Assembly (NCBI GenBank): GCA_020720945.1
Contig: DYNR01000008.1
Location: 1-19,683 of the forward strand
Reading direction: 5' to 3'
DNA from: Chthoniobacter flavus
GTDB taxonomy: Bacteria; Verrucomicrobiota; Verrucomicrobiia; Chthoniobacterales; DYNR01
Length of the DNA: 19,683 bases
The stretch's first letter is position 1, and each line of letters begins with the position of its first letter. This document shows positions 15,137 to 19,683 of the stretch, one piece after another. Below the pieces are notes generated by a model. It was given only the letters and a program-made list of their open reading frames with translations. It was not told the origin of the DNA and ran no database searches. The position numbers were made by a program, and so were the translations under genes.

Positions 15137-17521
15137 ATGCCATCCACCGTTTCAATCAAACAAACACTTAAAGCCGCCGCCCGCATCGCGTTTGCTGGGC
15201 TGATTTTGCTTTCCGCTTGCGCCCCTGCGCTGGGGCAGGTGCCTTCCGGCCCGATCATCAAGCAATTGGACATCCAGTATTCGGGCCCGGAATCGATCAG
15301 CCGGGAGCGGATCATGGCAAATTTGGCGACGCAGGTCGGGCAACCGTTCACGCAGTTTACGGTCGAGCAAGATTTGCGTGCGCTGTATGCGACGGGGTTG
15401 ATTTCCAACGCCCGTATTTTTGCGGAGCCGATGGAGGGCGGGGCGAAGGTGACGGTGCTGGTGCAGGGCAAGCCGGCGGTTTCGGAAATTTTCATCGAAG
15501 GGGCGCAGCAGATCCCGATGAAGCGCATCCGCCGCGACATCACGCAAAAAGTCGGGGAAGCGTTGAGCGAAGAAAAGGTGGAAGCCGACCGCCAGAAAAT
15601 CTTAAAGCTTTACCAAGACCGCAATTACAGCGATGTGAAGGTCGAGACCAAAATCGTTACGGACGAAAAAAACAACACGGCATCGGTGGCTTTTCAGATC
15701 GAAGAAGGCTCGAAAATGATCGTCAAGCAGATCAACTTTGTCGGCAACGACTCGGTTTTGGCGCGCGATCTCATCAAGGCGATGCCGACCAAAACGCGGA
15801 ACTTGCTCTATTTTTTCAACAAGAGCGGGCGGCTTTTGCCGGGGCAGGTCGAAGAAGACCGCGCCGCGATTCGTGCGTTTTACCAAAACAGGGGGTTTGC
15901 CGATGCCGCGGTCACGGATTTTCAGGTGGAACGGTTGAATGATGGGACAGGGGTCGCCTTGACCATCACGGTGCAAGAAGGCGTGCAATACCACATCAAC
16001 AAAGTGACATTCGAGGGGGAAGCCGTGGCATCCGCCGAAACGCTGCGCTCGTATTTGGCGATGAGAGAGGGTTCTCTTTACACCCCAAAAGGGCTGAATA
16101 CCGACCTGAAAACGCTCCGTGATTTTTACGGGACCGAAGGGTATGTGGATCTTTTGTTGATCCCCGAAATTGTTCCGGCGGGCGAAGGTGCCGTCGATGT
16201 GAACTACCGTTTGGACGAAGGCGTGCAGTCCTATGTCAACCTGGTGAATATCCAGGGGAACACCCGCACCAAAGACCATGTGATCCGCCGCGAACTCGCT
16301 TTGAAACCGGGCGAGATTTTCGACACGACCCTCATGGATGTGAGCCGGGAGAGGCTCATGAATTTGAACTATTTTTCCAAAGTGGATGCGGTGCCGCAAG
16401 ATACGCTTGTCCCTGGGCGGAAGAACTTGAACATGATCGTCGAAGAGAAGCGGACAGGTTCGTTCAACTTCGGTGCCGGGTTTAGCTCGATCGACAGCTT
16501 GGTTGGTTTTGCCGAGTTGCAGCAGACCAATTTCGACATCCTCAATTGGCCGAAGTTCACGGGGGGTGGGCAACGCTTCCGCATCCGCGGGCAATACGGG
16601 ATCGAACGGAGCGATTTCGTGATCGCGTTCACCGAACCCTGGTTCCTCGGGCAGAAGCTTTCGTTCGGGATTGAAGGGTTTTACCGTGAGGCGGGCTTCC
16701 TTTCCCCTGTTTACGACCAGAGGAATTACGGCGTCGCTTTCCAGTTGCGCAAGCCTTTGACGAAGTTCCTTTCCGCCAGGGCGGAATACCGCGTGGAAGG
16801 GATCGAAATTTACAATGTTGACGACAACACGCAGTATTTGGACGATGGTTTGTGGAATGACGAGAATACGAGCGACGAGCAGGCGGGTGCAGTCATCCAA
16901 GATGCCGCCGGCTTTTACACCCGCAGCGCCGTCATGGGGGCAGTGACCTGGGACACCCGCGACAGTCTTTTCTTGACCCGCAAAGGCGAAATCGTTGAAA
17001 TGACGATGTTTGTGGCTGGCGGCGGGCTTGGGGGAACCGTGCAGGATTACGGCATCAACCTCACGGCGGCAAAGTATTGGTCTTTGCCTTGGGACATGAT
17101 TTTTCTTGCCAAGGGAGAGTTGGGGGTAGTCGATGGTTGGGGGAACCCGAACTATGTCCCGCTTTTCGACCGGCTCTATCTGGGAGGAGCCAACAACATG
17201 CGCGGGTTTGATTTCCGCGAGGTTGGCCCGAAAGACCAATACGGTAACCCCATCGGCGGCAACTCGTTAGGTTACATCACCGCAGAAATTACTTTCCCGA
17301 TTATCTCCCGTTTGCGCGGTGCGTTTTTCACGGATTGGGGCTATGTCAACGCAACTTCGTATGATTGGGCGACGAACAATGTCAATGCGGACTTCGGGTT
17401 TGGCGTGCGCCTAGATTTGCCGATCGGCCCGATCCGGCTCGACTACGGTATCCCTTATCTCTCCGACCAGTTCAACGGCGGTTCCGGCAAATTTAATTTC
17501 AATATCGGCTACCAATTTTGA
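15137..17521 (+). CDS. bamA: BamA, outer-membrane protein assembly factor (Omp85 family)
   Basis: BamA is the essential outer-membrane insertase that folds beta-barrel proteins, presumably including the Pel barrel. From the ATG at 15137 the protein has 794 residues (E. coli 810). A signal peptide (1-33, cleavage near ALG-Q) is followed by five POTRA domains (about 36-430). These are recognisable from repeats such as VSEIFIEGAQQIPMKRIRRD, IVKQINFVGNDSVLARDLI and YVNLVNIQGNTRTKDHVIRR. The 16-strand barrel starts near 432. The conserved loop-6 motif appears as M688-R-G-F691 (VRGF in most homologues). The protein ends in GYQF, with the terminal Phe typical of barrels. The first 59 codons of the longer frame are non-conserved and precede the signal peptide, so they are not used. 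The signal peptide also contains LSAC (C28), a possible lipobox. There is no Shine-Dalgarno sequence (leader gcgaatttacgatt). Confidence 0.95.
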   Translation: MPSTVSIKQTLKAAARIAFAGLILLSACAPALGQVPSGPIIKQLDIQYSGPESISRERIMANLATQVGQPFTQFTVEQDLRALYATGLISNARIFAEPMEGGAKVTVLVQGKPAVSEIFIEGAQQIPMKRIRRDITQKVGEALSEEKVEADRQKILKLYQDRNYSDVKVETKIVTDEKNNTASVAFQIEEGSKMIVKQINFVGNDSVLARDLIKAMPTKTRNLLYFFNKSGRLLPGQVEEDRAAIRAFYQNRGFADAAVTDFQVERLNDGTGVALTITVQEGVQYHINKVTFEGEAVASAETLRSYLAMREGSLYTPKGLNTDLKTLRDFYGTEGYVDLLLIPEIVPAGEGAVDVNYRLDEGVQSYVNLVNIQGNTRTKDHVIRRELALKPGEIFDTTLMDVSRERLMNLNYFSKVDAVPQDTLVPGRKNLNMIVEEKRTGSFNFGAGFSSIDSLVGFAELQQTNFDILNWPKFTGGGQRFRIRGQYGIERSDFVIAFTEPWFLGQKLSFGIEGFYREAGFLSPVYDQRNYGVAFQLRKPLTKFLSARAEYRVEGIEIYNVDDNTQYLDDGLWNDENTSDEQAGAVIQDAAGFYTRSAVMGAVTWDTRDSLFLTRKGEIVEMTMFVAGGGLGGTVQDYGINLTAAKYWSLPWDMIFLAKGELGVVDGWGNPNYVPLFDRLYLGGANNMRGFDFREVGPKDQYGNPIGGNSLGYITAEITFPIISRLRGAFFTDWGYVNATSYDWATNNVNADFGFGVRLDLPIGPIRLDYGIPYLSDQFNGGSGKFNFNIGYQF

Positions 17522-17554
17522 ACATTCTCGGCGGAAAGGAATCAAACTCTGCGA

Positions 17555-17583
17555 TTGCCAAAACAACAAATGGCAGCTATTTC
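17555..17583 (+). promoter_or_regulatory. Candidate promoter between bamA and ompH
   Basis: The 110-base gap contains TTGCCA (17555-17560), 17 bases, then TATTTC (17578-17583). A better -10-like hexamer, TATAAA at 17618-17623, sits so close to the ATG at 17632 that it would give an almost leaderless message, and it lacks a -35. I see no terminator after bamA, so ompH may also be read from the bamA transcript. Both elements are weak. Confidence 0.2.
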
Positions 17584-17631
17584 CATCGAACCACACGAAT
17601 TCATCACGACCAATACCTATAAATCCAAACT

Positions 17632-18228
17632 ATGAAACTACGATACTTGATCCCTGCTTTAGCCGTTGCCGCATTCGCACTTCCCTCTGCCCAGGCGCAG
17701 ATGAAGGTTGGCGTTATTGACATGAACGAAGCGTTTGTCGGTTACAACAAGACAAAAGACGCGGAAGCGAAAATCAAAGACGCGCAGGCGCAGGCGAAGA
17801 AAGAGCTGGACCAAAGGCTTGAAACCTTGAACAAGTCAGTCGAAGAAATCAACAAGCTGCAGCAAGACATCCAGAAGCCCGAGTTGAGCCAGTCCGCAAA
17901 AGAAACCAAGATGCGGGAACTCAACGACAAGGCGAACGATGCGCGTAACCTCGACCGGGAGGTCGCCGAGTTCCGCCAAACCCGCGACCGCCAGCTCCAA
18001 GAGCAATATATGCGGATGCGCAAAGACCTCATCGACGAGATCATGGTTGTCGTCAATGACAAGATCAAGGCGGGCGGCTACGACATCGTGCTCGACAAGT
18101 CTGGCATGAGCATGGGGCAGATTCCCGTTTTGCTTTACGCGCGCAAGGACATGGATTTCACTCCCGCCATCATCGAGGCACTCAATAGTGCTGGGAAGTC
18201 CGAGCAAAAGCCGAAAACGGCGAAATAA
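17632..18228 (+). CDS. OmpH/Skp family periplasmic chaperone
   Basis: Skp/OmpH chaperones hold unfolded outer-membrane proteins in the periplasm and deliver them to BamA. The protein has 198 residues with a clear signal peptide (1-22, cleavage after AQA). The short strand KVGVIDMNEAFVGY is diagnostic of the family. A long charged coiled coil follows (about 40-140, rich in K, E, Q, D and R), then the C-terminal return KIKAGGYDIVLDKSGMSM. E. coli Skp is about 161 residues, so this one has a longer tail (ending SEQKPKTAK). It lies 110 bases after bamA and is followed by an intrinsic terminator, a standard bamA-skp-lpxD arrangement. No Shine-Dalgarno sequence precedes the ATG. Confidence 0.92.
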   Translation: MKLRYLIPALAVAAFALPSAQAQMKVGVIDMNEAFVGYNKTKDAEAKIKDAQAQAKKELDQRLETLNKSVEEINKLQQDIQKPELSQSAKETKMRELNDKANDARNLDREVAEFRQTRDRQLQEQYMRMRKDLIDEIMVVVNDKIKAGGYDIVLDKSGMSMGQIPVLLYARKDMDFTPAIIEALNSAGKSEQKPKTAK

Positions 18229-18248
18229 TTTTTCTGTATTTTTCAACT

Positions 18249-18296
18249 GCCCGCAGGGAACCCAAGAAACGGTTTTCCTGCGGGCTTTCCTTCTTT
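18249..18296 (+). terminator. Rho-independent terminator after ompH
   Basis: GCCCGCAGG (18249-18257) pairs perfectly with CCTGCGGGC (18277-18285), a 9-bp stem, with partial extension by GAA/TTT pairing inside. It is followed by the T-rich TTTCCTTCTTT. It lies 20 bases after the ompH stop and about 20 bases before the lpxD start. Either lpxD depends on read-through or its promoter overlaps this stretch. Confidence 0.8.
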
Positions 18297-18316
18297 CAAA
18301 CCAAAACTGTTTTTTT

Positions 18317-19387
18317 ATGGCGGGAATTCAACTGGGAGAATTGGCGGGGCGTCTCGGGTGGGCGGTCGATCCTGCTGTCGCGGGGAAAATAATTCACGGG
18401 GCGGGGTCGCTGGATCACGCAAGTTCCGATGATGTAGCGTTTTATGCGGATACGCGTTACGGGCGTGCGCTGAAAAAAACCAGGGCGTCGGTCGTTCTTG
18501 TGCCGACCGATTTTTCCGATGAAATCCAGTCACCGATTATCCGTTGCGAAAATCCGGCGGGCGAATTTGCGAAGGTGTTGGAGTTTTTCCGTCCTCCCGC
18601 CATTGCGTGGGAAAAAGGGGTTCACCCGACGGCGGTAGTGTCGTCTGGGGCAAGGGTTTCGCCCGAAGCTTCCGTCCAACCCTACGCCGTCATCGAAGAC
18701 GGTGCGGAGGTCGGTGCGGGTTCTGTGATCGGTGCTTACACTTACATCGGGCATCGTGCGAAGGTCGGCGAAGACAGTTTTCTCCATCCCCATGTTGTCG
18801 TGGAAGAGCGTTGCGTGGTGGGAAACCGCGTTATTTTGCACGGCGGGGTCGTGGTCGGTTCCGATGGCTTCGGGTATGAGTTCAAGAACGGGAGGCAGGA
18901 AAAAATCCCGCAAACCGGGATTGTGGAAATCGGGGACGATGTCGAGATCGGGGCGAATACGACGATTGATCGTGCGAGATTTGGGAGGACGCTTGTGGCG
19001 GAAGGCGCAAAGATCGACAACCAGGTGCAGATCGGACACAATGTGACCGTCGGGCCGCACTCGGTGCTTTGCGCGCAGGTCGGGATTTCTGGTAGCACGA
19101 GGTTGGGGAGTTATGTGACGCTCGCCGGGAAGGTCGGGGTCAACGGGCATATCGAAATCGGCGATCAGGCCATGGTCGGTGCCATGTCCGGGGTTGTCCG
19201 CAGCATTCCCGCCAAGGAGATTTGTGCGGGACGCCCGCCTCTTCCGATGAAAGAATACAAGCGCAACTATGTCCAGTTGCGAAACATCCACAAGCTTTAC
19301 GATCGCGTGAAGGAATTGGAGGCAGTTTTGGAAAAGGCGGGGATGTTGCAAAAGCTGCGGGCGACCGATGCGGGAGAAGAGGGCTGA
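18317..19387 (+). CDS. lpxD: LpxD, UDP-3-O-acylglucosamine N-acyltransferase
   Basis: LpxD adds the N-linked acyl chain to UDP-3-O-acylglucosamine, the third step of lipid A synthesis, in the cytoplasm. From the ATG at 18317 the protein has 356 residues (E. coli 341). An N-terminal uridine-binding domain (about 1-100) includes DDVAFYADTRYGRALKKTRA. A left-handed beta-helix of hexapeptide repeats follows (about 104-320), with runs such as VHPTAVVSSGARVSPEASVQ. The catalytic His is His241 in QIGHNVTVG, matching E. coli His239. A C-terminal helix (about 325-350) ends the protein. A 43-codon upstream extension in the same frame would overlap ompH and the terminator, so it is rejected. The leader is T-rich with no Shine-Dalgarno sequence. 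Its presence shows that this organism makes lipid A. Confidence 0.96.
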   Translation: MAGIQLGELAGRLGWAVDPAVAGKIIHGAGSLDHASSDDVAFYADTRYGRALKKTRASVVLVPTDFSDEIQSPIIRCENPAGEFAKVLEFFRPPAIAWEKGVHPTAVVSSGARVSPEASVQPYAVIEDGAEVGAGSVIGAYTYIGHRAKVGEDSFLHPHVVVEERCVVGNRVILHGGVVVGSDGFGYEFKNGRQEKIPQTGIVEIGDDVEIGANTTIDRARFGRTLVAEGAKIDNQVQIGHNVTVGPHSVLCAQVGISGSTRLGSYVTLAGKVGVNGHIEIGDQAMVGAMSGVVRSIPAKEICAGRPPLPMKEYKRNYVQLRNIHKLYDRVKELEAVLEKAGMLQKLRATDAGEEG

Positions 19388-19402
19388 AGGAGTTTCGATT
19401 TT

Positions 19403-19683
19403 ATGAAAGCACTCATCCTTTTCTTTGTTTTGTTGTCGGGTGCGGTTTGTGCCGATGCGAGCGACGCGGTGTTTGTCGCCCCTTTGCCGAAGAAAACCGA
19501 GATGCAGGAATTTCCTGTCGAGCCGAAAGCCAAAGGGCTCCAAGGCATTGTCGCGCAACTGTTGCGGGTCGCGAAGCCTCTCCAGTTGATCAACCCTTTT
19601 GCGCCTTCTTACTACGGGAGCGGGGAACAGAATGTGACTCCATCGTCCGAGTTTTCTCAGCCGTATCCGAATCCGCCCGGCCT
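19403..19683 (+). CDS. Secreted protein of unknown function, truncated by the window edge
   Basis: An open frame runs from the ATG at 19403 to the end of the window without a stop (93 codons visible). AAGGAG at 19387-19392, 10 bases upstream and overlapping the lpxD stop, supports the start. The protein begins with a signal peptide, MKALILFFVLLSGAVCADAS, with probable cleavage after CADA or nearby; there is no proper lipobox. The visible mature part includes KGLQGIVAQLLRVAKPLQLI and then a Ser/Pro/Tyr-rich stretch (PSSEFSQPYPNPPG). I do not recognise the family. Its tight spacing after lpxD (15 bases) suggests co-transcription and an envelope role, which is only inference. Confidence 0.75.
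   Translation, partial: MKALILFFVLLSGAVCADASDAVFVAPLPKKTEMQEFPVEPKAKGLQGIVAQLLRVAKPLQLINPFAPSYYGSGEQNVTPSSEFSQPYPNPPG

Noticed and set aside
15602..17239. Minus-strand open frame of 545 codons opposite bamA
   Set aside because: It is antisense to unmistakable POTRA and barrel sequence. Length alone is not evidence in this base composition.
1..19683. CRISPR arrays, tRNA or rRNA genes, insertion sequences, attachment sites
   Set aside because: I looked for regularly spaced repeats, transposase or integrase motifs and RNA gene signatures and saw none. Almost all of the window is accounted for by protein genes.

Overview
This 19.7 kb window is bacterial and probably comes from a member of the Verrucomicrobiota. 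Three observations support this: a roughly 51-residue small basic protein starting MSQHPSLKG, which I recognise as a family restricted to the Verrucomicrobia/Chlamydiae group; a bamA - ompH/skp - lpxD cluster, showing a diderm envelope with lipid A; and high G+C coding with heavy use of TTG for Leu and of non-ATG starts. Placement below phylum level is not supported by anything I can see here.

Positions 179-13762 hold a complete, tightly packed Pel exopolysaccharide operon in the order pelA - pelB (N part) - pelB (C part) - pelC - pelD - pelE - pelF - pelG - pelX-like epimerase. The gene order follows the Pseudomonas aeruginosa pelABCDEFG operon. The main difference is that PelB, normally one protein of about 1200 residues, is encoded by two consecutive genes: a membrane-anchored TPR protein and an outer-membrane TPR plus beta-barrel protein with its own signal peptide. 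Six of the eight junctions overlap by 4-13 bases, and three genes begin at GTG or TTG. The expected pathway is as follows. The epimerase makes UDP-GalNAc. PelF polymerises it under control of the c-di-GMP receptor PelD, with PelE and PelG forming the inner-membrane complex. PelG moves the chain across the inner membrane. PelA deacetylates or cleaves it in the periplasm. The two PelB proteins and the PelC lipoprotein guide it through the outer membrane.

Positions 13794-14775 hold two minus-strand genes: an RsuA/RluB-type 23S rRNA pseudouridine synthase, convergent with the pel operon, and the small basic protein gene, followed by a clear intrinsic terminator. The 361-base gap at 14776-15136 is divergent and holds a hairpin with a T-run and a possible bamA promoter, but no convincing gene.

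Positions 15137-19387 carry the plus-strand envelope cluster: bamA, ompH/skp, an intrinsic terminator, then lpxD. A secreted protein that I do not recognise begins at 19403 and runs off the right edge.

The most notable points are the intact Pel locus in this phylum, the split PelB secretin-like partner, and a PelD that keeps the RxxD c-di-GMP inhibitory site exactly five residues before a degenerate GGDEF.
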